A program made the position numbers and the translations under genes. 64,000 nucleotides of DNA, taken from NCBI GenBank assembly GCA_963843365.1, contig CAWJKG010000003.1, forward strand, positions 868,001-932,000, given 5' to 3'. The stretch comes from Bog-473 sp963843365 (lineage in GTDB: Bacteria; Actinomycetota; Acidimicrobiia; Acidimicrobiales; RAAP-2). Positions 8,162 through 15,299 of the stretch are shown here, piece by piece. The first letter of the stretch is position 1. Each line of letters begins with the position of its first letter. The notes under the pieces were generated by a model. The model was not told where the DNA came from, did not search any database, and was given only the letters and a program-made list of their open reading frames with translations.

Positions 8162-8653
8162 ATGAGCCGCGGATTCGTGGTGACAATGCTCGTGATCGTC
8201 CTGGTGGCAGCTGCTGTCGCCGCGGTGTTGGTCGTGACGAAACACGACCAGACGGAGACCAGTGAGTCGGCCACCAAAACGTCACTGGCCACCCCTTACA
8301 CCACGAGCACGGCCCCACCGGCAGGTGGCGCGAGCGTGCAACAGGTCGTCGCTCAGGGTTGCCGCTACGGGAACGAAGCTCTTGCTCAAGTCATGCAGGC
8401 TCAGGCATCGCCGGCCACGCTGTATGCGAACACTCCAGACGTCGGGTACCTGGTTGAGATCGAGGAGATTACGGAGGCTTCGTTGACGCCGTCGAGCGCG
8501 ATCAACACGATCGCTTCCAACGCATCATCAGTGCGAGAGACGTGGGATGCAATGGAACCCCTGGGCTCTCCGCCCGTGTCGACTCTGATCGCCCAGATCC
8601 AGACCGTGATCGCCGATTGTCAAGCAATGGGGCTATCGACCTCGCTCAACTAG
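8162..8653 (+). CDS. Single-pass membrane protein with extracytoplasmic domain
   Basis: From ATG 8162: a short N-terminus, one membrane segment (FVVTMLVIVLVAAAVAAVLVV), then a Thr/Ser-rich linker and about 110 residues outside, with two cysteines (AQGCRYG and VIADCQAM) that could form a disulfide. An upstream ATG at 8075 in the same frame overlaps the preceding broken gene, so translational coupling is possible. No family recognised. It shares the R8-R9 interval with the DUF732/Ltp gene, the only clear two-gene interval of the array proper. Confidence 0.6.
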   Translation: MSRGFVVTMLVIVLVAAAVAAVLVVTKHDQTETSESATKTSLATPYTTSTAPPAGGASVQQVVAQGCRYGNEALAQVMQAQASPATLYANTPDVGYLVEIEEITEASLTPSSAINTIASNASSVRETWDAMEPLGSPPVSTLIAQIQTVIADCQAMGLSTSLN

Positions 8654-8733
8654 GGGTGATCCGCCAGATCGGAGGTTTCTCGTCGCCCCCAACGTTGAGG
8701 GCCTCTTGGGTCAATCTCGGCCTCTTGAACATC

Positions 8734-8800
8734 TGACTGCCCCTGAACGCCTCGTAGGTGGGACAGCTTGGCGATAGCGTGCTCTCGTGGACTCCACGAC
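8734..8800 (+). repeat. Array repeat copy 9 (R9), extended form
   Basis: TGACTGCCCCTGAACGCCTC, then GTAGGTGGGACAGCTTGGCG. The core is slightly degenerate, but about 80 bp of this copy, including the following GTGGACTCCACGACCTCC, matches copy R10. Confidence 0.8.
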
Positions 8801-8958
8801 CTCCACAACGGTCGGATCCGAACAGGATCATCAATCACGCTATAGCGAGTGGTCTCAAGGCCGACGAGCCCTGGCTGATCGTTCTCGGCGCTGCCTTCGT
8901 CCTGTTGATCGTTATTCTCGTCTGGGCGGGATTCAGACGCCGGAGGCGCTCCCTCTGA
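8758..8958 (+). CDS. Small C-terminally anchored membrane protein
   Basis: The frame ends with a membrane segment, PWLIVLGAAFVLLIVILVWA, and a basic tail (GFRRRRRSL), so the N-terminus probably faces out or the protein is tail-anchored. GTG 8758 lies inside the repeat. GTG 8788 in another frame gives a Ser/Thr-rich start (VDSTTSTTVGSEQDHQS) that would need a one-base shift near 8856 to join the membrane segment. That alternative is attractive because R10 is followed by a similar start (VDFMTSATTT). Function unknown. Confidence 0.5.
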   Translation: MGQLGDSVLSWTPRPPQRSDPNRIINHAIASGLKADEPWLIVLGAAFVLLIVILVWAGFRRRRRSL

Positions 8959-8990
8959 GTTCGCAGTCTCACCGCGGCGGTTGCTGCCGG

Positions 8991-9065
8991 AGTGCCCCCG
9001 TACGCCGGGTAGGTGGGACAGCTTGGCGCCAGCGTGCCCCCGTGGATTTCATGACCTCCGCAACG
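8991..9065 (+). repeat. Array repeat copy 10 (R10), extended form
   Basis: GTGCCCCCGTACGCCGGGTA, then GGTGGGACAGCTTGGCGCCA. With R9 it forms the longest pairwise match in the array, continuing through GTGGATTTCATGACCTCC. The downstream part looks like a truncated copy of the start of the 8758 gene. Confidence 0.85.
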
Positions 9066-9157
9066 ACGACCATTCTCGAATCTGGATCTAGGGATCAAGC
9101 CCGCCCCACTTCCCCGAGTCGGGGATCCATATCTGGCCAGTGCGGCGAACCGATCAA

Positions 9158-9751
9158 CTAAGAGTCGGAAGTGTCTCCGCCGCCGATGACCCTCGTGATT
9201 CGCCTATCGGGCACAAGCCAGACCACGGCGACGCCGACGTAAATCGCAATGGCTACCCAAGGTTCAAACAGCGCCACCACGACAGCCACCACGTATGCAA
9301 TAGCCGAGAGCCGGCCCTTCCGGTCGCTGCCGATAGCCAAAACCAACCGTGAATCCGCTGGGTGCAGAGCCAGCAGCGCCCGGGTGAGCAGGAAGTAGGC
9401 GATGGCCGAAAGGAGAAGGACCAACCCGTAGACGACCACCGGAGCCGTGTCGCCCGGATGCTCACCTAACCACGCCGTGGCCGCGGGCGTCAGCGACAGG
9501 GAGAACAGGAGTCCCATGTTCGCCCAAAGGACCCGGCCGTCGATGCGGTCCACGACGTGCATCAGATGGTGATGGTTGTTCCAGTAGATGGCCAAGAAGG
9601 TGAAGCTCAGAGCGTAGACAAGAAGCTTTGGCACCAACGGTTTCAGGTCGCCGAAACCATGCCCAGCGGGTGGCCGCAAATCCAGCACCATGATCGTCAT
9701 GACGATGGCGATTACAGCGTCGGTAAAAGCCTCGAGCCTGCCCTTATTCAC
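9158..9751 (-). CDS. TMEM175-family (DUF1211) potassium channel-like protein
   Basis: 197 residues starting MNKGRLEAFTDAVIAIVMTI and continuing MVLDL. This is the family signature R-x3-F-(S/T)-D-A-V-x-A-I-x2-T in the first membrane helix, whose residues line the pore in bacterial TMEM175 channels. Six hydrophobic segments follow, with NNHHHLMHVV after helix 2, also typical. Bacterial members are tetrameric potassium-permeable channels. Start ATG 9749-9751. On the minus strand between R10 and degenerate copy R11. Confidence 0.85.
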   Translation of the reverse strand: MNKGRLEAFTDAVIAIVMTIMVLDLRPPAGHGFGDLKPLVPKLLVYALSFTFLAIYWNNHHHLMHVVDRIDGRVLWANMGLLFSLSLTPAATAWLGEHPGDTAPVVVYGLVLLLSAIAYFLLTRALLALHPADSRLVLAIGSDRKGRLSAIAYVVAVVVALFEPWVAIAIYVGVAVVWLVPDRRITRVIGGGDTSDS

Positions 9752-9974
9752 TGCGTGAGCATCGCATACTGAGTTGTCCGATTGCCGGGATTCGTCGTCG
9801 ATTCATGATCCCGAGATGTCCGATTCGCCCGAACCGCGTCCAACGTGACAGACGATCGAGGAGCCAGGCTGCTCGATTCCGGCTGATCGCATGCAAGTGG
9901 GCTCGCTGATTCCATCAGCCTGAGCAAGGCTGCCTGAACAGAGCCCTTCATGATGAGGAGATCGCACGTGTTGA

Positions 9975-10006
9975 CCCAGGCTGCCCGTACAAGGTGCCGG
10001 GAATGA
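9975..10006 (+). repeat. Array repeat copy 11 (R11), degenerate
   Basis: CCCAGGCTGCCCGTACAAGG then TGCCGGGAATG: the core with a short insertion between the GTAC and GCCGGGA parts. It lies where a copy is expected, between the TMEM175-like gene and the next membrane protein gene. Confidence 0.45.
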
Positions 10007-10025
10007 GTGCCATCCTACGGCACGA

Positions 10026-10667
10026 GTGGGGCACCCCAGCGTTCGCTCAAGTCTGTGCTTTCATGAACCTCGTGGGCACCCGACAGCGGCAGATCGGTCG
10101 TGCGGCGGGATCGCGGTGATCGCGGGAGGGGCACTTCTCCTGCTTTCCCAACGTCTTGCTGTGGTCGAGTTCAGTACCCCGTGTTCACAGACTGCGGCTG
10201 CCTGCAGTGGCATCGGCGGCCACCAGACATGGTGGGGGCTTTCAACCACCAGCCAAACTTGGTACTCGGGTGACATGAATAGCTGGGCACTTCTATTCCT
10301 CGTGGCCACTCTTGCATCAATCGCTTGGGGAATCGCAGAGCTTCGTTCGCATAGTCGGGATGGGTTGCTCGTGACAGCCGCACTAACAGCGGCGTTCATC
10401 GTTGGCGCCCTTGCCGCGAACCTCGTTCGCCTTTCTCAGTTCACCTCCTACTGGGTTCGTCAGGCCTGTTCAAGTGGCTATTGCTCAGTGTCCACGCACT
10501 CCGATGTCGGTCTCGGCTGCACCATCGCGGTCTCAATCCTCTTGGTGCTGGCACTCGTGCTGGCGTCAGGAACGCTCTATCCAAAGCGGGAAGAGCCAGC
10601 TGCGGGGGCGTCAGCGGCGACCACTGCTGCTGGGTCGGACGCGAAGCCTGCTGCTGAAAAGCACTAG
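10026..10667 (+). CDS. Four-pass membrane protein of unknown function
   Basis: Up to 213 residues. Membrane segments lie near residues 27-47 (GGIAVIAGGALLLLSQRLAVV), 88-106 (WALLFLVATLASIAWGIAEL), 115-135 and 165-183 (TIAVSILLVLALVLASG). Two extracytoplasmic loops carry paired cysteines (CSQTAAACSG; CSSGYCS). The tail is Ala/Glu-rich and soluble. The N-terminal 25 residues from GTG 10026 look uncharacteristic, so the true start may be internal. No family recognised. Confidence 0.6.
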   Translation: MGHPSVRSSLCFHEPRGHPTAADRSCGGIAVIAGGALLLLSQRLAVVEFSTPCSQTAAACSGIGGHQTWWGLSTTSQTWYSGDMNSWALLFLVATLASIAWGIAELRSHSRDGLLVTAALTAAFIVGALAANLVRLSQFTSYWVRQACSSGYCSVSTHSDVGLGCTIAVSILLVLALVLASGTLYPKREEPAAGASAATTAAGSDAKPAAEKH

Positions 10668-10685
10668 CGGGAGCCGTTATTTTGG

Positions 10686-10720
10686 GGGTGCCCCCGTCCG
10701 CCGGCACGGTGGGATACGTC
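10686..10720 (+). repeat. Array repeat copy 12 (R12)
   Basis: GGTGCCCCCGTCCGCCGGCA then CGGTGGGATACGTC. It touches the stop codon of the following minus-strand ATPase gene. Confidence 0.8.
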
Positions 10721-11471
10721 AGTCCTGACCCGAGGTTCCAAGGTTGACATCGCTAAACAGGTGCCGGAAAAACCGCTGTGGGTCCTCCAGGAATGATTTG
10801 GTCAACTCATACGGGTCAGTCTGGGTGTACTCGATCGGTTCCGGACCTGTGGGTGACATCTGAAAGATCTGGGCACCCGGAAAGGCGAGGAGGATGGGTG
10901 AGTGAGTCGAGATGAGGAACTGGCCGCCGTCCGCAACCTGGTCATGGATATGACGCAAAAGCTGGAGCTGACCTATCACCGACAGAGCTGACTCGGGTTC
11001 ATCGAGCAGGTAGAGACCACGCGAGCCGAAGTACCTATGAAATGCTTCGAGGAACGACTCACCGTGGGAATAGTCGAGAAGGGATGTCTGCGGTTTCGGA
11101 TTCCATCTATCGAGCTCTTCGATTGTTGACGCCACGTTGTAGAACGACTCGGCCCGTAGAAAAAACGTGCGCTTGGGCCGACCCCGCCACCAAAGTTCAA
11201 GGTGCTCATGGAGGGAAGAGTGGCTCGGGCGAGTCGAGAACCTGAGGTGTCCACTTCCCCCTTCGGCGTTGAGCCCGGCGGCAACGGCGATGGCCTCAAG
11301 GAGCGTCGACTTGCCGCTTCCGTTCTCGCCCACGAAGAAAACGACTGGATGATCCAGCGAGAGGTGGGTAAGTCCCCTGATCGAAGGTATCGAATACGGG
11401 TAAATCGAGTCATCTGGCACCCGGTCCCAATGGACCTGGACATCCGTGAGGCGACCGTCCCTCTCTTCCAC
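10719..11471 (-). CDS. AAA/ABC-type ATPase, COG3910-like
   Basis: 250 residues from GTG 11469-11471. Walker A is GENGSGKS (residues 48-55), a short signature-like SHGESF is at 135-140, Walker B is LYLLDEPESA (153-162) and the switch His is in STHSP (188-192). The order and spacing match the stand-alone COG3910/AAA_21 predicted ATPases, small single-domain proteins without coiled coil or membrane part. Related ATPases act with nucleases in defence systems such as OLD or Gabija, but no nuclease is adjacent, so its role is unknown. Sole gene between R12 and R13. Confidence 0.85.
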   Translation of the reverse strand: MEERDGRLTDVQVHWDRVPDDSIYPYSIPSIRGLTHLSLDHPVVFFVGENGSGKSTLLEAIAVAAGLNAEGGSGHLRFSTRPSHSSLHEHLELWWRGRPKRTFFLRAESFYNVASTIEELDRWNPKPQTSLLDYSHGESFLEAFHRYFGSRGLYLLDEPESALSVIGQLQLLRHIHDQVADGGQFLISTHSPILLAFPGAQIFQMSPTGPEPIEYTQTDPYELTKSFLEDPQRFFRHLFSDVNLGTSGQD

Positions 11472-11497
11472 GGTTCGAGGCTAGTGAATGCGGAGGC

Positions 11498-11522
11498 GGG
11501 TGTCCCCGCTCGCCGGAACTCG
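11498..11522 (+). repeat. Array repeat copy 13 (R13)
   Basis: GGGTGTCCCCGCTCGCCGGA then ACTCG. It lies upstream of the minus-strand ATPase and downstream of the next minus-strand gene. Confidence 0.75.
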
Positions 11523-11531
11523 AACCCCAGG

Positions 11532-11920
11532 TTAGGAGTCCGTCGCGGTCGCTCCCCGATCCGACGTGTTGGCGGTCCATTGAGTTCCATTCCAGTAGCG
11601 GAGCTCACGGCCTCCGGCCGGGTCTGGATACCAGCCAGCTGGAACCGACGGTTCCGGCTGGGGACCGCTCGTGGAAGGGAACGTCGCCGGAACTCCGGCA
11701 TACGACGCGAGCCACTGGTGAAGCCTCGCTTCTCTGGGCGGAGGTAGTTCAACTCGGCGTTTGCGGCGGCAAGCTCTTTTCGTGATCGGCTATTTAGCAC
11801 CGCCAACACCACTACGGCGCCTACCACTCCTAGAAGGATGACGAACCCAGTGATCGCGCTCGCCGTAGAAGACTTCGTGCAGGTTGTCGCAAACGCTAGC
11901 GAGTTTGAGAGTGCATCCAT
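11532..11920 (-). pseudogene. Membrane protein with C-terminal DUF2510 domain, frameshifted
   Basis: The N-terminal part starts at ATG 11918-11920 (MDALSNSLAF) with one membrane helix (ITGFVILLGVVGAVVVLAVL) and a charged helix KELAAANAEL. The C-terminal part lies in another frame: VPAGWYPDPAGGRELRYWNG then TQWTANTSD, ending at a stop complementary to 11532-11534. W-Y-P-D-P-x-G-x5-Y-W-x-G-x2-W-T is the DUF2510 signature of actinobacterial membrane-associated proteins. A one-base shift near 11740-11750 joins them into about 129 residues. Without it the first frame would run on through the repeat and into the ATPase gene, which is implausible. Confidence 0.7.
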
Positions 11921-11952
11921 GACGGAAGCGTAGATGGATCGCCGGGTCGCCT

Positions 11953-11985
11953 CCACTGTCCCCTAACGCCGGCATGTGGCACCGC
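11953..11985 (+). repeat. Array repeat copy 14 (R14)
   Basis: CCACTGTCCCCTAACGCCGG then CATGTGGCACC. Belongs to the CCCTAACGCCG variant shared with R17 and R20. Confidence 0.8.
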
Positions 11986-12052
11986 CAACCGAGGTCCTAA
12001 GGGCGCTCGAGCGATCACCGACGTGATCACCGAGGGACCGTATCGTACGAAC

Positions 12053-12655
12053 ATGTCCGAACTGCCCATGAACTGGGACAAGGCTGCTGGAACGCGCTGC
12101 TGGATAAGGCCGGGAGAACAGTTGTTGTGGCGCGGTGCACCCGATCCCAGAGTGATATTCGGTCCGGAAGATCTCTTCCTCGTCCCGTTCTCACTGCTTT
12201 GGGGAGGTTTGCCATCTTTTGGGAGATCGGCGTGTCAGCATCGGGCTGGGGCTTCGGAACAGTATGGGGGGTGCCCTTCGTGATAATCGGGCTTTACTTC
12301 ATCTTCGGCCGGTTCTTCTATAAGCGTTGGAACAGACGACGGACCCGCTACGGAGTCTCGGATCAGCGGATAATCGTTGCCAGAAAAGGTGGCCTTCAGG
12401 TACAGAGCGTTGAACCTCGCGCCGCCCTTCGAGGTTAAGCGCAAACGAGATGGAAAACACGCCTCACTCATCTGGCAGATACCAGGCTGGCAGCCAACCA
12501 GGCGTGGACTATTCGGCGCTTCCAGCTCGACGTGGGGGATGAACATGGGAGATTCGGGTTGGCCGGCCGGAATGTCGCAACGTCAAGGTCTCATCGGCTT
12601 CTACGACATCACGGACACCGATCGCGCCATGGCTGCGATTAGCCGAAACCACTAG
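12053..12655 (+). pseudogene. Bacterial PH-like membrane protein, two frameshifts
   Basis: Three frames join into one protein of about 200 residues. From ATG 12053: MSELPMNWDKAAGTRCWIRP, then GEQLLWRGAPDPRVIFGPED and LFLVPFSLLWGG. The second frame is FAIFWEIGVSASGWGFGTVW, then GVPFVIIGLYFIFGRFFYKR and RTRYGVSDQRIIVARKGGLQ. The third is APPFEVKRKRDGKHASLIW, ending IGFYDITDTDRAMAAISR. The order (two membrane helices, then Y-G-V-x-D-x-R-I and L-PP-x-E-V-x-R) is that of bPH/YdbS-like proteins. Breaks are near 12208 (GGTTTGCC) and near 12410. With both repaired nothing is missing, so sequence errors are likely. Confidence 0.75.
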
Positions 12656-12683
12656 CGGACCGACGGATCACCCCTCCAGCCGG

Positions 12684-12712
12684 AGGTGTCCCCAACCGCC
12701 GGGATGGTGCGC
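12684..12712 (+). repeat. Array repeat copy 15 (R15)
   Basis: GAGGTGTCCCCAACCGCCGG then GATGGTGCG. Follows the PH-like gene by 28 bp. Confidence 0.8.
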
Positions 12713-12714
12713 AC

Positions 12715-12957
12715 TTAGGGGAACGCGTCGAAGCAGGAGCCTGACGACCACGAACTCCTGGGAGTGCACCATCGCCATTTGCAGCTCAGGACATCCATCG
12801 CACAGAGCCTTTCGATCTCATCGATGATTTGGTCCTGATCGATCCCGGTCCCGATCGCGATTGCGCTGAGGCTTACCCAACCCACCTCATCAGGGTTTTG
12901 GCGCACGAACGCGAGGATCGCATCTCCCGTCTGGTTGATTGGATCAGAGTCCCCCAC
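12715..12957 (-). CDS. Small winged-helix-like hypothetical protein
   Basis: 80 residues from GTG 12955-12957. DAILAFVRQNPDEVGWVSLS followed by AIAIGTGIDQDQIIDEIERL resembles a helix-turn-helix (two helices around a glycine turn and an EIERL recognition-type helix). The C-terminal 25 residues (WRWCTPRSSWSSGSCFDAFP) look out of character; another frame gives ELQMAMVHSQEFVVVRLLLR, so a frameshift near 12790 is possible. Function unknown. Sole gene between R15 and R16. Confidence 0.45.
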   Translation of the reverse strand: MGDSDPINQTGDAILAFVRQNPDEVGWVSLSAIAIGTGIDQDQIIDEIERLCAMDVLSCKWRWCTPRSSWSSGSCFDAFP

Positions 12958-12987
12958 CCTTGGGATCGTAACGAGAGGCAGCCGATC

Positions 12988-13017
12988 TGACTGCCCCAGA
13001 CCGCCGGGACGGGGCCT
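12988..13017 (+). repeat. Array repeat copy 16 (R16)
   Basis: TGACTGCCCCAGACCGCCGG then GACGGGGCCT. It overlaps the stop codon of the following minus-strand gene. Confidence 0.8.
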
Positions 13018-13414
13018 ATCTCCTCGGCGTGCCCGGCACCAGAAGACCTTTAGTGATCAGGATGTGGATTTCGGCGAGGCGTTCCTCTGCCTCTTGGCGG
13101 GTTGAATACGCCTCATCAATGAGCCTCGGCTGCTGCCACCAACCCTTGGCTTGTCTCACAGTGACCGACCAGGTGTGTAACCGCCAACGCCAGTAGCGCG
13201 CCCAATGAACTGGGAGGGTTATCCAGCCGGCGTCAAGGTTGAAGGCTGTGACCCAGGGGATTCCCGTAGGACCCGACTGCAAGCGATACCGGATCCCAGT
13301 GGGATCCGCAGCGACCGCTTTCTGTTCAAGAGCCATTCCCACCACGGCGCCTCCAGTAGCCAGAACGCACCAGGTCCCAAAGACAATGATCACCACGAGA
13401 AAGCCGACGGGCAC
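13016..13414 (-). CDS. Single-pass membrane protein, hypothetical
   Basis: The open frame reaches back to 13531, but its first 20 residues would translate repeat R17, so I prefer an internal start, GTG 13412-13414 (VPVGFLVVIIVFGTWCVLAT). A TTG further upstream is also possible. There is one membrane helix, then a tryptophan-rich domain (FNLDAGWITLPVHWARYWRW, RLHTWSVTVRQAKGWW) and a helical C-terminus (STRQEAEERLAEIHILITKG). No family recognised. Confidence 0.5.
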   Translation of the reverse strand: MPVGFLVVIIVFGTWCVLATGGAVVGMALEQKAVAADPTGIRYRLQSGPTGIPWVTAFNLDAGWITLPVHWARYWRWRLHTWSVTVRQAKGWWQQPRLIDEAYSTRQEAEERLAEIHILITKGLLVPGTPRR

Positions 13415-13492
13415 ATCGGTAGTTTGGACGATCTCGCACAGGAAGCGGGAATGCGAGCCCAAAGGACCGAGCCCGATTGCCGGCTCATGCCG

Positions 13493-13520
13493 AGTGTCCC
13501 CTAACGCCGACGAAGGGCGC
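13493..13520 (+). repeat. Array repeat copy 17 (R17)
   Basis: AGTGTCCCCTAACGCCGACG then AAGGGCGC. CCCTAACGCCG variant. Confidence 0.75.
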
Positions 13521-13616
13521 CCGTGCGGCACTCAGAGGAGAAACAAGTCGGCAACAAATAGGAAGCAATTGGCTCCCCAAACGCTTAAAGAGTGGGACAC
13601 CAGGCCGAATTTCCTA

Positions 13617-13900
13617 ATGAGGCCTTTGTGGTTGAGATTTCCTGCTCGTCGTCCTCCTCGGGGTTATGGCATTCACGGCGCTCGGCGTGGTGGCGTGGTT
13701 CGGTTCCCTGTTCTGGGATCAGGTCAGAGCTACGAATCCGCTACGCCTTCAACACGGCCGATGGCCCGAAGGTGGAAACGCTGGAACGTCTGATTGGACC
13801 GCTCGATACTCATGTCTTGGTGAGTCTCGATACGTGGTCCGCAAATGACGCAATTGAATACTGGAAAGAACACAGAAGCCCTCGGATCTATCCCGAATAA
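13617..13900 (+). pseudogene. Small membrane-anchored protein, two frameshifts
   Basis: ATG 13617 opens MRPLWLRF. One base out of frame follows FLLVVLLGVMAFTALGVVAW then FGSLFWDQVR, a clear membrane helix. Another shift gives RYAFNTADGPKVETLERLIG then PLDTHVLVSLDTWSANDAIE, ending at TAA 13898-13900. Repaired, the product is about 95 residues: an N-terminal anchor and a small soluble domain. Breaks are near 13635 and 13725. No family recognised. Confidence 0.5.
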
Positions 13901-13919
13901 CTACTGCTGGCGCTCCCCG

Positions 13920-13955
13920 CACTTCCCCCGTACGCCAATCGGGACCGTGGGCTAT
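13920..13955 (+). repeat. Array repeat copy 18 (R18)
   Basis: CACTTCCCCCGTACGCCAAT then CGGGACCGTGGGCTAT: the core carries a short insertion before CGGGACCGTGGG. Confidence 0.75.
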
Positions 13956-14173
13956 AGCCCCTGCGTGGGGCCCCGGCGACTTTCGTGCCGATAGCGGGTC
14001 ACGCGAGCGAGTTGCCCATCTGCGCTGCGCTGGCGACCCGCCAGGCCCACTTCGGGCCGCGGATCTGGTTCGGGTCTCGGCGCCCGATGTCTCTCCAAGT
14101 AAACGCCGCCGGCGATGACATGCAAGACCACTAGGCCGGCGAGAAGCCTTGGATCGGGCTTGCGTTGGGCCAT
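13952..14173 (-). pseudogene. Small PLDc_N-like membrane protein, frameshifted
   Basis: It starts at ATG 14171-14173, MAQRKPDPRLLAGLVVLHVI. One base out of frame the sequence continues FTWRDIGRRDPNQIRGPKWA then WRVASAAQMGNSLA. The pattern of a membrane helix, R-D-I-x-R-R-x5-Q-I-R-G-P-K-W-x-W and a second hydrophobic stretch is that of short actinobacterial proteins related to the phospholipase D N-terminal (PLDc_N) domain. The last family residues (Y-x2-G-R-K) seem to follow an in-frame TGA near 13999, suggesting a second error. The uncorrected frame ends at 13952. Confidence 0.55.
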
Positions 14174-14191
14174 TCACTAAGTGTGGCACGG

Positions 14192-14222
14192 GACCCATCC
14201 CAGTCCGCGGGGACCGAGGCGA
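14192..14222 (+). repeat. Array repeat copy 18b, degenerate
   Basis: GACCCATCCCAGTCCGCGGG then GACCGAGGCGA. It lines up with R23 (TGTCCCAGTACGCCGGGACG) with several mismatches. It sits exactly between two minus-strand genes that would otherwise share one interval. Confidence 0.5.
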
Positions 14223-14474
14223 TCATCGACCTTCTTCCAGTCTGGTCATCCATGGCGAATCTGAAAGCCGGTCCAGGTCGTACGTCCTCCGAGCGCCAAT
14301 GTCTGCTCGATCCTCCTCTGACATCCATTCTGGTCTTGAGCCAGCCGGGTAGATGACCACCTTGGGCAGGAATGCACGGATGTCGTTTGCGTTGGCCGCT
14401 CGGACAACGAACCAGATGCCGCCTGTCCCGTAGTCATCGACTACGAGGAACTCAGATAGCGGATTTGAGTCCAT
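14223..14474 (-). CDS. Small hypothetical protein (83 aa)
   Basis: Starts at ATG 14472-14474 (MDSNPLSEFLVVDDYGTGG). The longer frame would translate repeat R19 and is rejected. The body, IWFVVRAANANDIRAFLPKV then VIYPAGSRPEWMSEEDRADI, reads as a small alpha/beta protein, with acidic residues and three tryptophans. No family recognised. Its stop follows degenerate copy R18b directly. Confidence 0.55.
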   Translation of the reverse strand: MDSNPLSEFLVVDDYGTGGIWFVVRAANANDIRAFLPKVVIYPAGSRPEWMSEEDRADIGARRTYDLDRLSDSPWMTRLEEGR

Positions 14475-14509
14475 GGCAATCAACGGTAACGATTTGCCCT
14501 GCCTTCCAG

Positions 14510-14545
14510 AAGTGCCCCGGTACGCCGGGACGGTGAGACAGTCGA
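14510..14545 (+). repeat. Array repeat copy 19 (R19)
   Basis: AAGTGCCCCGGTACGCCGGG then ACGGTGAGACAGTCGA. It keeps the ACGGTGAGRCAG extension also seen in R23. Confidence 0.85.
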
Positions 14546-14580
14546 TGGGGCGCTTCGTGCGGGCCACGTAATCTTGCTGT

Positions 14581-14949
14581 GTGTCGTTCTCGGTCTCCGT
14601 ACACCGAATCGCCGACGAAATCCTCTTCTTCGCCCCCGTAGCTGGCGACGCTGACCTTCATCAGTTCTGGTCTATTCCGGCGTCCCAACTTGATCTCCCC
14701 CTTCTCGCCCAGATCTATGAAGAAGGCTTGGAGCTATCCGGGGCCGATCTGGGTCGCCTCCACGACGAGGTTTGGACCCTTCAGAAACTTTGGACCGAGA
14801 TCATTTCCGACGACGAGACTCGGACGTACGACATCCTCGGGCGCACCGTGGCCGTGCCTCTGATTGCACACCTCTCGCATCGAGCGGAATCCGTTCTCGC
14901 TGCCGTCGAACTGGCTCAGAAGATCGACGGAATCCTGACCATCTCCTAG
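14581..14949 (+). CDS. Hypothetical soluble protein (122 aa)
   Basis: From GTG 14581. The N-terminal half is beta-rich (SVHRIADEILFFAPVAGD); the C-terminal half is helical (LGRLHDEVWTLQKLWTEIIS, LSHRAESVLAAVELAQKIDG). It has no signal peptide, membrane helix or cysteines, so it is a cytosolic protein of unknown function. Sole gene between R19 and R20. Confidence 0.6.
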   Translation: MSFSVSVHRIADEILFFAPVAGDADLHQFWSIPASQLDLPLLAQIYEEGLELSGADLGRLHDEVWTLQKLWTEIISDDETRTYDILGRTVAVPLIAHLSHRAESVLAAVELAQKIDGILTIS

Positions 14950-14953
14950 CTGG

Positions 14954-14985
14954 ACCCTGTCCCCTAACGCCGGATGTGCGTGCAC
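14954..14985 (+). repeat. Array repeat copy 20 (R20)
   Basis: ACCCTGTCCCCTAACGCCGG then ATGTGCGTGCAC. CCCTAACGCCG variant; it begins 5 bp after a stop codon. Confidence 0.8.
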
Positions 14986-15008
14986 CGACTGTGCAGGCCA
15001 GCTGGGGC

Positions 15009-15204
15009 CTAGCGCCTTCGAATGATCTTACGAATCCAAGTGAAGGTGGCGTAGGCAAAGTACACCGCGACTAATCCGAAGATCACGGTCAAGACCCATG
15101 CATGATGCCGCGGTGCCTATCGCCAGGAGCACCATTAGACCGGTCAACCCGATGCTGGTAAGTGCCGGATAGGCATCTGGTAGTCCGGAACTGCGCCTCG
15201 CCAT
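15009..15204 (-). pseudogene. Small two-helix membrane protein, frameshifted
   Basis: ATG 15202-15204 opens MARRSSGLPDAYPALTSIGL then TGLMVLLAIGTAA. One base out of frame it continues HHAWVLTVIFGLVAVYFAYA then TFTWIRKIIRRR and a TAG complementary to 15009-15011. Both halves are membrane helices with a basic C-terminus, so a single shift near 15110 restores a 65-residue two-helix protein. Neither half alone is long enough to stand out as an ORF. It fills an R20-R21 interval that would otherwise be empty. Confidence 0.5.
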
Positions 15205-15225
15205 TTCAGGAACGTACTATCCCGG

Positions 15226-15258
15226 GGTATCCCCTTACGCCGGGTCGGTGGCGATGGT
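15226..15258 (+). repeat. Array repeat copy 21 (R21)
   Basis: GGTATCCCCTTACGCCGGGT then CGGTGGCGATGG. Core intact. Confidence 0.8.
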
Positions 15259-15299
15259 CGAACTAGGTGTCCTCGTTATTCCGAATGTCTCTGATCAAT

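Noticed and set aside
13016..13531. Long form of the minus-strand gene with its start at 13531
   Set aside because: The extra N-terminal residues would be encoded by array repeat R17; an internal start is more consistent with the other intervals.
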